From: Petrosia ficiformis
Taxonomy: Eukaryota; Porifera; Demospongiae; Haplosclerida; Petrosiidae
Reading direction: 5' to 3'
Assembly: GCA_947044365.1 (NCBI GenBank)
Contig: OX345639.1
Coordinates: 5,653,444-5,717,443 of the forward strand
Length of the DNA: 64,000 nucleotides
Part shown: piece by piece, positions 52,561-64,000 of the stretch
How positions within the stretch are numbered: position 1 is the first letter of the stretch
How the letters are laid out: each line of letters starts with the position of its first letter
Notes under the pieces: model-generated
Told to the model about the DNA's origin: nothing
The model's input: only the letters and a program-made list of their open reading frames with translations
Databases searched by the model: none
Program-made: the position numbers and the translations under genes

Positions 52561-55500
52561 TTATATTTTAGCTACCACAAGTGGTATATTTTCAGAGTTT
52601 GGACTGTTTTTCCTATGTTGTATTTTATAACCAACAATAACAACAGCTACTATGACTGCTAGAATGAAAACTGCAACTCCAACAGTTGTGCCAATAGCTA
52701 TAACAACAAAACTGTGATTGCTGCTGTGTTGACCAGAATCATCTTCAGTCCCAGTGTGGGAATTCGACAATCCTAGATTGCTATTCTTGTAAGTGTAGAA
52801 GTATGGAGTAGTCTGAATAATTAATAAGCATTAAGATTTAAGACTGATGAATTTCTTGGGTGAGGTATGTTGCTTACTGCTGTTGGACAATTGAGAGGTC
52901 CTCCCAGTTGCCATCCTGTGTTTTTGTCTCCAACAGGCTCAATCTAATGGTATATATATAAATTGGGTGATTAATCTTCTAGTCAGGCTATAGGTTTAAA
53001 AAAAGTATACCATATTGTTCCAAAGAGCTACAGCTCCCTCTTTGTGTCCTTTAGTACTGAAATGAAAACAATCTGGTGCAAAGTAACTCTTGTCTGGTTT
53101 GTCTTTTCCCTGTATGATAAAGAAGAAAGACTTCAACATTTATCTATGTTAAGCATAAGTGTAAATTACATCTCTTGGAAGGTCTACACCCAAAAAGAAC
53201 GGTTGAATAACAACAGTGAAATCATCTTTGGTATAATATCTTCCACTATTTACCAGTTCATTAAGCGCTTCCTATATCATGATAAAATACTGTAACTATA
53301 TATATACATTATGATTACATTATATACCTGATAGGCAGTAGAAGCTTCTGAAGTTTTAGAATCAGATGTGCATGGACATGTGACTAAATGTACTATGTCA
53401 CAAACAAGTGATTTCAGTGGATCTAGTCGTGTAACATCAATTATTTGAACCAGATTCACGAATGTCCTTGGAAGCTATGATCGATTATAGATGTTGCAGT
53501 ACCAGTATGAATGTATTTTTTATCATGAGAGAAACATATCATGCATGACTCAGTCTAGCATTAGTTTTTACAATTACCAGTATAATTATCATACATGCAT
53601 TTATAATATGGAATTCATAGTAACAGTTATATGTAGGAATATGACAGTGAATAAGGGGATGCAAACACACAAAGGACATCTCATTAATTAGTATACACAC
53701 ACAAGTAAATGCCTGAATAATCTGTTCTTCCATCAAGTTGAACTACTATTTACAAGTGATACTGTCATTAATTAGACCAATATTTTGTACCTCATTATGA
53801 AGAATATCCAATGCTTCCTTTATACTTTCAGCATAGTTCTCTGGTGAGTGTTTATCTGACTGAAAAAAAATTAACGACACAATTAATTTGATAGTCTCAT
53901 TTCCAACTACCATGGCAAAAGCTAGTCTTAAACACTCCAAATGTCACATGACATGATGTGCATTTACTATAGTCACTTGACAATTCACAAAACATGACTT
54001 TAACTAGTGACCAAGTGTTTTTTAATTTTTAGTTAAATACAACCAAAAAGGCTTGAATTTACCAGACTGGATTTCACATGGTAGTCCGGGAATGTAACTA
54101 GTACAACAGAATGAAAATAATGCGGAGGAGATGTAAAGCTGTCGGCCCTGGGGAGCTGTTTAATATTAGCAACTTTGCTATTCTAGCTTCCTTGTTAAGC
54201 CACATTTGGTTAAATCGCTTGTGGAAAAAAAAACTCACTTAGCAAGCAATCGACTTACATTTTGACAATAACGACAAAGATTATTTCCTCCAATCCACAA
54301 TGTTACCAGTTTCCAATCATTATCAAAGTCAATGCTCTATATAATAATAATACTGTCACTTGTTGATATATAGTACTAGTAATAACTTACAGAATCTGCT
54401 TTCATTTTATCAACTAATTTACGTGCCTGAGATGGCATATCCCTGTAAAAACAAAAATGGTGTAAGTAGTAAGTGTGTGTCATCTATACCTTATAAATCT
54501 TTACAATCTAAACAATGTATAGGGGAGCTCACAAGCCATGACATGTCAGCGCATTTTTGTGTGTAACCAATTAAGAGGATGCAAAAAGTGCAACAAATTC
54601 ATATATACAGGTATTTCTGGTAGTGATTTACTTACAAGCTTAAGAGTTTAGTCAGTATTCAAATAAACTCACTGTGCGATGCCTCCAGAAACTGCAACAT
54701 TTAATTTTGCTTTTGAGCTACTTGCACCTCCTGTTTTGATGGAGTATCCTTTCACATTTGGATTGTATTGCTTAATAATATCTGCAAACAGATAAGGTAT
54801 ACAAGATGATTATCATATACAGCTAAAAACTGAAACATACTTGGCAAAGTTGTCACTGAACTCAGATCTTTATCTCCACCAATACTAAGAATAAAAAGAT
54901 ATTGTATAAAAACACTGTTATATAATTGTACTATACAATGCTCATGGTAAAGTAATTTAATACCTCCATGATACTCCTCTATATTCTATCAAGTCAGTGA
55001 GTAATGTACATGCTTTTGCACCCATTGCAGCCTGTATTATCATTATCAGAGCATAATAATATTATTATTATGATAATACATATTACAGAAAAATTCTATT
55101 CACCGTTACTGAGTCCCCTAAAGCACCAACCACTTGAATATCATAAGGAGTCAACTCATGAACTGCAAAGAATGTTTATATTAATAAAATAGTGTAGGCA
55201 GTTGTAATGTGCAACTCACCAGTTTGTGCAGGTCCTGGATTTTCAAAATGAGAGCAAGAAAAGTCAGTTCCAACTGCCTAATAGATAATGAACATGTTAG
55301 TATTTGCACAACAGGAAAGCATATGGTTTGTACACAATGACATAAGTGATGATCACTATTACAATGCAATAACTATGTAGTGTAACATACCATCATGTTC
55401 CAACTTGTGAGGTTTGTTTGGTCAGTAATGTCAGACTGCTCTTCAACTTTATCAAATGCATCATCAAACATTTGGTAGAATTCATCTGCATTTTAAAATT

Positions 55501-55746
55501 GTGTGTCAGTAAGCATAATAGTTAGATCTACGTCTACATCAACAATACTAAATTATGAGATTGTGCAAGCACAGATATATATAATAATAATAATAAGCAA
55601 ACTTACATCAATCTGATTGGCCAGTTGTACACTGATTAATGACTAAAATATGCAGATATAAAAATCATAACAAACTCACTTTCATCTGCTTGTGCCCCAT
55701 TAAACAGAATTAATAGAACAGCAAGAACATAAACAATCAGTGCCAT
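52561..55746 (-). CDS. PLB1: phospholipase B1-like GDSL lipase, membrane-anchored
   Basis: Fifteen exons: 55680-55746, 55391-55485, 55220-55277, 55104-55162, 54964-55031, 54841-54884, 54673-54781, 54391-54442, 54259-54336, 53791-53859, 53328-53474, 53170-53271, 53011-53109, 52878-52943, 52561-52812; 454 residues. Signal peptide (VLAVLLILF, cleavage near AQA). Catalytic Ser91 sits in ALGDSVT. YRGVSWSIGGD, the block-[13 protein letters not shown], and the Asp/His pair in [12 protein letters not shown] complete the SGNH lipase site. A C-terminal helix (~[20 protein letters not shown]) and short basic tail anchor it with the enzyme outside. Mammalian PLB1 has four such repeats; here there is one. 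It would hydrolyse phospholipid acyl chains at the cell surface. GGNN replaces the usual GGND, keeping the oxyanion Asn. Confidence 0.92.
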
Positions 55747-55890
55747 CTCTTAGTAGTCTCGTGAACGACAGCTCCACCCTCGCACAATTACGGATATATT
55801 ACGAGCAGGCGCAGAGAAATAAGCGTGTAGTAATTTTCGAGGAGCACAATAACTTCTTGCCGAAACTGTAGTTTGCAGTCGCTGGTTATA
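55747..55890. promoter_or_regulatory. bidirectional intergenic promoter region PLB1 / GLYAT-like 1
   Basis: 144 bp between divergent start codons. Its right part (aggagcacaataacttc...ggttataatgtcaag) recurs before GLYAT-like 2 at about 59160-59209, so the promoter was duplicated with the gene. Confidence 0.6.
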
Positions 55891-58585
55891 ATGTCAAGTA
55901 AAGCTGATCTTCAGGTTTTGAAATTGAAGAGGGGAACAGAAATTTGTCAGACTATGTGGAGTAAACTCCATTCACCTCAAAACATCAAGGTATATATATA
56001 TATATAGTAATCCTGTTAATAATGTTATGTTGAGTTTATGTTATTTATGATTGGCTAAAGATATCAAATGTGTTTGAAAACTGGATGAAAGGAACTGTTG
56101 ATGGTGATGTGTACGTAGATGACATGACTAATCCTACTGCTCTGGCTGTAGTAGTTCCAGTTGATCCTAGAAACAAACTGTCCACCAAAAGTGAGCATCA
56201 TAATAGCTAGGCATGCAGACCACCCTCTATGAAACATCATGAAGACTATGCATAGTCTTGCATGCTAGCTAGGATCTGGTTCACAAGACTGGTAATTCAT
56301 TTGTAAGATTTTCAGTGGATTTTAAGTATACTTGTCAGAACCAATAGTTACAATGCTTTTAGTCAGTGTTTGCAAGTACATACTTACACTGTAAAAATTA
56401 AATAAATAAAATAACCACTTTATTGGTTACTACAGTTACAAAGAGTAGCATAAAGTTTTGTCATACAGGTTGTTGTAGCTACATGCATGATGTTACTATG
56501 ACATTATGTGCACCAAGTATAAGAATGTATTCACTAGAAACATTTAAGTTATGTGTTTACAGGTTTCCAAACTTAACCCTTTTGTTGGCCAGCACTTCCT
56601 GCTACAATCGTTTGAAGTGGTCGTTAGTAGAAATATGAGTAGAAATATGAGTAGACAGCACCCGTTGGTTATAATTAGTACAAGATACATTGTATACTAA
56701 ACAACCATAAAATTGATTGTTAATCCTTGCAACTGTACTAACCAAATAAAATAGTTATTTTATATACCAATTTTGTTTTTGCAGTGTATTGCTTAAAGCA
56801 AAAAATACATGTATTCATAGTATAAATAATATTGGATAGTTGTAATGTCATATTATTGACTTTCTAATTTTCAGATATTTTCACTTGCTTTGAAAATTTG
56901 GATAATTTAATGCAAATCTTGTCCCATTGTATTATTCCTAATCATTACTATATGATGCGTAAGTTGTGATAATTATATCCATCTCTATACATGATCATTT
57001 TGTAGTCAACTTTTACAATAAATAATTTATATACAATGTGCTAAAGCTTTCCATAGAATCAGGTGCTTATACTGCATGTGTATGCTTAGTCAAGCAAAGA
57101 ATGTTTGTGCAAGCTACTGTCGTAAAGATGGACTGCTATACTAATAGTTCACTATATGTATGCTAATCTAGATTATAATAGAGTTCCTTCAAGAGTAGGG
57201 TAATAATTACAACCTTGTTCAATTACTTATTGTCTATGTATGCATGTTTTTTTTTACATGAATCATAAATATCACGGTTATTTCTGTAAATACAACATTC
57301 ACTTCCGATAACTATAGAACTTCATTACATGCATAATCTGTATAAAGATCACCACATTCTTACAATGTAGAGATTTCTAAAGTTGTTGCAGACCCGTTCA
57401 CAGAGTTTCGTTTACCATGTCTTGAGAAGAATATGTTTCAGACCAAGATGATGATTCTACAAGATAGTGACATTATTGATAGGTAATCAAATTATTGTAA
57501 ATTAATTACATATGTTCTGAATTCACTGCAGAAAGAAAATTGTTAAAATAACAGTTGCAAAGAATAGTTAAACTGTCATGAAGCTTGTGGCTATATGCAT
57601 GCTGATGCATAGACGTCATGCACCTTTGTCTGGCTACAATCTTTTGTTGTATTTCTTGGAAAATTAAATCATGAAGTTGGAGGTTTTTCAACTATTTGTT
57701 AATGACCATGCACCTGTAGTAAACAAATCAATGAGTTATTTTAACAATTTTGTTCTTGTAGTATAGAATCATAATCCAGCTCCTTCACTTGTTTAGTATC
57801 ATCAACTCATGCAGGTACAAAATGACAGAAAACAAATTGTAAAGAGTCATGTGATTCCCTCAAGACCAATTGCATGCAACTCATTTCTGTTGCCTTGGTA
57901 ACCAACCATACAGTGCTAATATGAGTCACTTCAATGCAGAATCACACAAGGGCAAATAATACTTATGTTGAGCTTACATGAATGCTGTTACATAATGAAT
58001 TATATACACATTAAATTTAGATTGTGAAAGAGAATACATGCTCAACGTTAGTGCAATAATGCAAGAGTTAACTATTCCAGTGTGAAGCTACATTTTGTTA
58101 TGTTATCTACTTGCTGTGTTAGAAAAGCATAGCTGGTCATAATTTAGTTACACATTAATTCAATTTATACTTTCAATATTCTTTATAGACCTGTGCCTGT
58201 TGGCCACTATCTGTCTCCTTTACAACATAAACATGGTGAAGTGATTTCTAAATATTACACATATCTAGATCCTGTCACTGGTTCTAAACACTTTGAACAT
58301 CAGATTGACAATTTTGAGAGTGTGGGTTTATTTAAAGATACTGATCCACCTGAACTTGTATCATGGATTATTCAGTATCCTGATGGATGCATGGGACACT
58401 TTTATACTCTCTCGAAGTATAGAGGTCAAGGATGTGGTAGTGCTGTTTTAAGTGAAATGTGCAAAAAGATTAAGTCAAGCAGGAACATACCAGTTCTCGA
58501 GTCACTTTCTCATAACGTAGAATTTTACAAGAAATTTGGATTTATGGAAATATGTGATTGTGTTCGTATCGCATGCAAATTTTGA
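55891..58585 (+). CDS. glycine N-acyltransferase-like protein 1
   Basis: Five exons: 55891-55989, 56061-56190, 56875-56958, 57371-57482, 58189-58585; 273 residues, close to the ~290-300 of vertebrate GLYAT proteins. The N-terminal half (ENWMKGTVDGDVYVDD) is the GLYAT N-domain; the C-terminal half is a GNAT/FR47-type acyl-CoA domain with WIIQYPDGCMGHFYTL and the CoA pyrophosphate loop YRGQGCGSAV. GLYAT enzymes conjugate acyl groups from CoA to glycine or other amino acids, mainly in mitochondria, for detoxification; the acceptor here is unknown. The start is the first ATG, identical in context to the second copy. It is one of three copies in this window. Confidence 0.88.
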
Positions 58586-58896
58586 GAGCAACAATAGTAT
58601 AATAATTTTGATTGATAAATTATTAAATATATACATATCTTTGAAATACAATTTTGTTGCTGATATGTAACAAAGAGTAAAACAGTTGTACTCTCTATGT
58701 ATGTAGTATTGAAAATGTTTTTTTATTATTCTCGTATATAATTATATCAACCAATCACTTTTCACTGTAGTGTTTCCAGTCGAACAATTCAACATCTCAA
58801 AATTAGTATTATTCTTTGTATAAAGTCGAAGGAGCATCCTGGTACAATGAGAATTAAAGAAAATTGAAGGCTATTTTTGATGCTTTCTTACAGCTG

Positions 58897-59096
58897 ATGG
58901 AGAGTTATAAGGTCATCCAATTTGCCATTTCGTGCATGGTTTTGCTTCCGACTGGTTCAACCTAAGAAATTGCACTAGATCTAAAATAATTAATATGCTT
59001 ATGGTCACACAATTTAAAAATCAGATGAATTCTACCTACATTTTGAGAATATGTTTCATGAAGTTGAAGAGCAAACATTACTGACCAAACAAACAG
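58897..59096 (+). pseudogene. truncated 5' fragment of a PLB1-like gene, opposite orientation to PLB1
   Basis: 58897-58954 encodes a signal-peptide-like start (MESYKVIQFAISCMVLL) ending at a GT donor. After a 70-bp GT-AG intron, 59025-59096 (NEFYLHFENMFHEVEEQ, LLTKQT) matches PLB1 exon 2 ([22 protein letters not shown]), with the same phase. A GT follows, but no further PLB1 exons fit before the GLYAT-like 2 start at 59205. So only the first two exons were copied or survive. It could still be transcribed as a short secreted peptide. Confidence 0.6.
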
Positions 59097-59204
59097 GTAA
59101 CCAACAGTGTGGCGTGAACCCTCCTCAGAGCTCCACCTACACACAAAATTAATATAGATCGCCGAGGTTGAGGAACACAATAACTTCCTTTCAGTCTGGT
59201 TATA

Positions 59205-61294
59205 ATGTCAAGCAAAGCTGATCTTCAGGTTTTGCAATTGAAAAAGGGAACAGAAACTTGTCTGACTATGAAGAGTAAACTCCATTCACCTCAGAACATC
59301 AAGGTAGCTGATCTAATACTGTTATTAATGTTATGCTGAGTTTATGTTATTTATGATTGGCTAAAGATATCAAATGTGTTTGAAAACTGGATGAAAGGAA
59401 CTGTTGATGGTGATGTGTATGTAGATGACATGACTAATCCTACTGCTCTGGCTGTAGTAGTTCCAGTTGACTCTGGAAACAAACAGTCCACCAAAAGTAA
59501 GCCAGACCACCCTCTATGAAACTTCATAGTCTTTTGCACAGGTCTGGTTCACAAAACTAGTAATTCATTTGTAAGATTTTCAGTGGGTTGTAAGTATACT
59601 TGTCAAAACCAATAGTTACAATGCTTTGATTATATATCATCAGTTTTGTAAGTACAAAAAGAATTACATATTCTCATAATCATAAAATAATATTGACAAT
59701 GTCATATTCTCCTTCTAATTTTCAGATATTTATACTTTCTTTAAAAATTTGGATAATTTAATGCAAATCTTGTCCCATTGTGTTATTCCTGGTCATTACT
59801 ATAGGATACGTAAGTTGTCATCTTATTTATAGCCATGCATCTCTATGATCATTTTGCAGTCTTTAAAATTGTATAATAATTACACTTTCCAAGGAATCAA
59901 GTGCTTGTTATGCATGCTCAGTCAGTCAAAGAAGCTACCGCAGTAAAGAATCATCTCCAAAGGACTGCATGCTATTAATAATTGTCTGTGCCAATCTAAA
60001 TTATAGTAGAGTTCCGTCAAAAGCAAGAAGTTTTGATACTTCCACTAGAAAATGATCAATATTGTTTGCATAACTATAGCCTTATTGTCTATATATGTAC
60101 ATTTTTTTACATGAATCATAAATATCACAACATTCACTTTCAATAACTGTAGAAGTTCATTACATGTATAATCTGTGTAAAGATTGCCACATTCTTACAA
60201 TGTAGAGATTTCTAAAGTTTTTGCAGACCTGTTCACAGAGTTTCATTTACCATTTCTTGAAAAAAAAGTGTTTCAGACCAAGGTCATGATTCTACAAGAT
60301 AGTGAAGACACCCACATTATTGACAGGTAATCCACAGTCCTTTTTGCATCTACTGCAGGTAGGTTGATGCTAAGCAGTTAAACAGACCATTTGAAATTCT
60401 TCCTCTACCAAGTGAAGGGGTTGGATTACACACTAGTAATATCCTAGACTTGTAAACAAAAAATTAAAGATAGAATTTCACATCTACAATAATATGTAGG
60501 GCCAAGCAAATTGCAGTGTGGTAAAATGTCATGTCATTGTGTATGGAAGGGAAAGGGCTGGCCCACAAGACTATATAGACTTACCAATTGCAACTTCGAT
60601 TCTGGATGAGTTGCTTGTACTTATTAAGGCAGAGTCTCACTAGGTCAATTAACTCTTATATTGAGCTTTGGTATGTTGAATACTATTACATGCATAATGA
60701 ACTTTCTTTAGTTATGTATTCAAATTATAATACATGCTCAACGTTAGTGCATTGCAAGAGTTAACTGTTCCAGTGTGAATCCATCTTTAGTTATGTTATC
60801 AACTTGTTCAATGTACAGTATGTTAGGAAGTCATAACTTAGTTACACATGCAATCAATTTATACTTTCAATATTCTTTAATATAGACCTGTACCTGTTGG
60901 CCACTATCTGTCTCCTTTACAACATAAACATGGTGAAGTGATTTCTCCATATTACATATATCTAGATCCTGTCACTGGTTCTAAACACTTTGAACATCAG
61001 ATTGACAATTTTGAGAGCGTGGGTTTATTTAAAGATACTGATCCACCTGAACTTGTATCATGGATTATTCAATATCCTGATGGATGCTTGGGACACTTTT
61101 ATACTCTTGAGAAGAATAGAGGTCAAGGATTTGGTAGTGCTGTTTTAAGTGAAATGTGCAAAAAGATTAAGTCAAGCAGGAACATACCAGTTCTTGAGAC
61201 ATTGTCTCATAATGTAAAATTTTACGAGAAATTTGGGTTTGTGGAAATAGGTGATTGTATTACTATTGCATGCAGATTTGGAGAACAGCAATAG
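59205..61294 (+). CDS. glycine N-acyltransferase-like protein 2
   Basis: Five exons: 59205-59303, 59367-59496, 59726-59809, 60206-60326, 60886-61294; 280 residues. It has the same exon phases as the first copy, with a three-codon insertion in exon 4 (SEDTHIID) and a longer C-terminus (RFGEQQ). The CoA loop reads YR/NRGQGFGSAV, so the Gly before Gly-Ser is preceded by Phe rather than Cys. Introns, especially around 57371/60206 and the exon 5 acceptor, are similar between copies 1 and 2, meaning a fairly recent duplication. Function as for copy 1; substrates may differ. Confidence 0.88.
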
Positions 61295-61800
61295 TATAAT
61301 AATTCTGATTGATAAATTATAAAATTATTTAAATGCACATATTTGAAATACAATTTTGTTGCTGATATGTTGTGAATAATGCATGTACCACTTTCTGTTA
61401 TCTAAACATTATTCAATAAAAGAAGGGGTTTTGAAGAAAGAAGTAAATTGTCAGTGTGAAAGTTGGAGAGCCAAACCTCACAACTTTTTTATGATGGAAG
61501 AATAAGGAAGGGACGACAAAAATCGATTAGAAGGGAAAAAACTTGGTAACTGAGAAAAATGTATAATTACATATAATTATAATTATAATTATGTGTGATT
61601 TAATATTCCATGTAATGAAAACAGTGACAATAATAATAATAATAACTATTTGCAGTATAACTAATGAATGGAACAACAAACTTTAATGTATAAATTAGAT
61701 AGATAGAAGTAAGCACTTCTTAGAATGACTTATGAGTTTACATTTTAAAGATAATTATGTACAAGTAATGATAATCAATGATAAGCAAAAATTAAAAATT
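61295..61800. other. 3' flank of GLYAT-like 2, no gene seen
   Basis: AT-rich sequence with attataatt runs and no recognisable coding. Confidence 0.4.
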
Positions 61801-61914
61801 ATAACAACATGCATAAGTAATATCTGTGATGGCTGTGGTATGCATGCATGCATGCATGCTGTGTACATGTATTTGAAGATTGCAAATCTATTATTAAGGA
61901 ATTATGTTCAAGCT

Positions 61915-62006
61915 ATTCCAAAAACCCAGATTGAGAGCGTGGGTTTACTTCAAAATACTGATCTACCTACCGTGCTTTTCAGGTTGCTTGATATTCTCGT
62001 CCCAAT
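61915..62006 (+). pseudogene. relic of GLYAT-like exon 5, piece 1
   Basis: cagattgagagcgtgggttta...aatactgatctacct...tgatattctcgtccc follows GLYAT-like exon 5 (DNFESVGLFKDTDPPELVSWIIQYPDG) with deletions and substitutions. It ends where the TTAA-type MITE copy 3 begins. Confidence 0.65.
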
Positions 62007-62335
62007 GGCGGGGTAACTGTAGTTGCTCTCTGAGAAAGATCAGAGTTTGATAGTGTCTAGAAAGGTAAATTTTATGGTTTCACTGAAAAGCTACAGAATT
62101 CAGCTTTCTTCAGCCTCTTGCAACTGTAAAAGTGAAATGAATTTTCGGAAAATGGCTTTATGTGTTTTCTCAAAATGCATTGTACTTGGTGCATGCCATG
62201 ATTGGTGGGTGTAGCTTTCGTGGTTTTGTACTTATCACTATTGCAAAAATGTAGATTTTAGCCATATTTCTTCAATTACAGGACAATATGAAGCTGATTG
62301 GAGTCGCATCCGCCCACTCCCTAGTACCACCTTAA
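62007..62335. mobile_element. TTAA-type MITE, copy 3, left end missing
   Basis: From ggcggggtaactgtagttgc onward it matches the interior and right end of copies 1 and 2 and ends ctagtaccacc + TTAA (62332-62335). The left terminal repeat is absent. Confidence 0.75.
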
Positions 62336-62439
62336 CAAGCATAATTGATATGCGATGTCTGTGGTATGCATGCATGTAGTATTAGAAGATTGTTATTTAA
62401 AGCAACTCCATTATTAACTATGTTCAAGCTAATCCAACA

Positions 62440-62515
62440 AATACATTGAGAGTGCCAATTCATTTAAAGATACTGATCCATCTAAACTTGCATTATAGAT
62501 TATCCCAATGGATCT
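62440..62515 (+). pseudogene. relic of GLYAT-like exon 5, piece 2
   Basis: attgagagtgcc...tttaaagatactgatccatc...attatcccaatggat follows the same exon 5 stretch as piece 1. Upstream sequence (ctgtggtatgcatgcatg, atgttcaagcta) is also shared with about 61825-61920, so the two relics are tandem copies split by a MITE. Confidence 0.6.
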
Positions 62516-62816
62516 AGAGAACAAACTTACTTGATCATACAAATTGTGGGACTGTTATTCTTGGGCCTATTCATCTATCAAGTGACCACATTTTTGTTCC
62601 TCATATCACAAAACAGTCGTGGAATTTTGCTATCAAACATTCACACTGGCAATTTACTTCTTTCTATAGAACCCTGCTTACTTCCTTCCATTGAATGATG
62701 ATTAGATAACATGTACAAGAAGTGGTAACCATGTTCATATTTGCATCATATCAGCAACAAAATTGTATTTCAAATATGTGCATTTAATTTATAATTTATC
62801 AATCAGAATTATTATA

Positions 62817-64000
62817 CTATTGCTTTTCTCCAAATCTGCATGCAATAGTAATACAATCACCTATTTCCACAAATCCAAATTTCTTGTAAAATTCTATGTA
62901 AAGAGAAAATGTATCAAGAACTGGTATGTTCCTGCTTGACTTAACATTCTTGCACATTTCACTTAAAACAGCACTACCACATCCTTGACCTCTATACTTC
63001 TCGAGAGTATAAAAGTGTCCCATGCATCCATCAGGATACTGAATAATCCATGATACAAGTTCAGGTGGATCAGTATCTTTAAATAAGCCCACGCTCTCAA
63101 AATTGTCAATCAGATGTTCAAAATGTTTAGCACTATTAACAGGATCTAGATATGCGTAATATGGAGAAATCACTTCACCATGTTTATGTTGTAAAGGAGA
63201 CAGATAGTGGCCAACAGGTACAGGTCTATAAAGAATATTGAAAGTATAAATTGAATTAATGTGTAACTAAATTATGACCAGGCCAGCCCCTTCACTTCCA
63301 TAGGGAATCATATGACTTTTACTAATACCAGTTGACCAGACTCCTAAACCCTTCCTCTACCAAGTGAAGGTGCTAGATTACAAAATTAGTAATATCCTAA
63401 ATTTGTAACAAAAACCTAATGATAGAAATACATATCAGGACCATATGCACGAGGGTTCAGAGAACCCACCCTTTGATGTCCTAGTAATTATATTTAGTAA
63501 TTAAGTTGTTGTTGGTTAATGATTACACTAGCCTCGGGATAAAAGGGGATTACATACATACACTCACATAAGTGTTGTATAGTAAGTGTGGTCTTGTAAA
63601 GTGGGCAAGGCTAAGAAAACATTTCTGTGATCATTGAGATTAAGAACCCCCCCTTTTAAACTACTGTGTAATGACCTACATGTACATATCTAATTAATTT
63701 ACAATAATAGTTAGTACGGATTACCTGTCAGTAATGTGGGGAGTATCTTCACTATCTTGTTGAATCATAAGCTTGCAATGAAACACTTCTTTCTCAAGAC
63801 ATGGTAAATGAAACTCTGTGAACAGGTCTACAACAGCTTTACAAGTATCTACATTTTAAAAATGCGGCAATCTTTTGCATGTAGTAAATACTATGCATAG
63901 ACAATAACTAATACACAAGACTATAATTACGCATAAAAATAATTATTGATCGTTTTGCTTCAAAAATTCTTTCTATAACCCAACAACTTACTTTTTAAGG
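62817..64000 (-). CDS. glycine N-acyltransferase-like protein 3, 5' end beyond window
   Basis: Reading leftwards: the end of an exon at 63992->64000 (donor at 63990-63991), exon 63725-63848, and last exon 62817-63225 with stop TAG. The last exon gives PVPVGHYLSP... then DNFESVGLFKDTDPP, WIIQYPDGCMGHFYTL and the CoA loop YRGQGCGSAV, ending RFGEKQ, close to copies 1 and 2. It is oriented tail-to-tail with copy 2. The exon ending at 63992 does not resemble exon 3 of the other copies in the nine bases visible, so that junction is uncertain. Confidence 0.85.

Overview
The window is eukaryotic: AT-rich DNA, many short GT-AG introns (about 40 bp to a few kb), very small intergenic gaps, and many small inverted-repeat transposons in introns. 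Gene content (a NOVA-type KH protein, UGP2, ALKBH2, a PLB1-type GDSL lipase, GLYAT-like acyltransferases, BBOX1-type dioxygenases, a caspase-fold protease) is animal. Compactness, the dsRNA-binding-domain protease and the transposon-associated zinc-ribbon/23-residue-repeat protein fit a sponge, with Amphimedon-like my best guess; this is inference from the sequence only. Exon boundaries were read by eye from splice signals, frame and paralogue comparison.

Layout. 1-200: short minisatellite. 1091-4269 (+): 3' end of a long coiled-coil protein. 5008-15956 (-): two intact 12-exon genes of the gamma-butyrobetaine/trimethyllysine dioxygenase family (copies A, B). 16-18 kb: non-autonomous transposons and two relic BBOX exons. 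19032-20496 (+): three-exon caspase-fold protease with a C-terminal dsRNA-binding domain (dsRBD), facing a decayed dsRBD on the other strand (20743-20965). 21981-31694 (-): three more intact BBOX-like copies (C, D, E). 32722-38061 (-): a sixth copy (F), a clear pseudogene full of insertions. 38166-38846 (+): a small six-cysteine single-pass membrane protein. 38.9-41.2 kb: repeats. 41190-42486 (-): NOVA-like three-KH RNA-binding protein, 94 bp head-to-head with UGP2 (42581-51467, +), then ALKBH2 (51584-52417, +). 52561-55746 (-): membrane-anchored phospholipase B-like protein, head-to-head with the first of three GLYAT-like acyltransferase genes (55891-58585 +, 59205-61294 +, 62817->64000 -).

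How genes relate. Five BBOX-like copies keep the HxD...H iron site and the N-terminal zinc-binding cysteines, so carnitine-type 2-oxoglutarate oxygenase chemistry appears amplified here by tandem duplication. UGP2, ALKBH2 and NOVA are single-copy housekeeping or regulatory genes packed with 94-116 bp gaps. The duplicated PLB1/GLYAT block carried a broken 5' piece of PLB1 with it.

Most interesting: the protease at 19032-20496. Its S1-pocket positions look like paracaspases (Asp two before the catalytic Cys, and a Glu where caspases have Arg), and it is fused to a dsRBD. Also notable are at least five hAT-type MITEs (three with perfect 8-bp target duplications, one with an empty site preserved in sister paralogues), TTAA-flanked MITEs, and a 1.5-kb foldback element inside UGP2.
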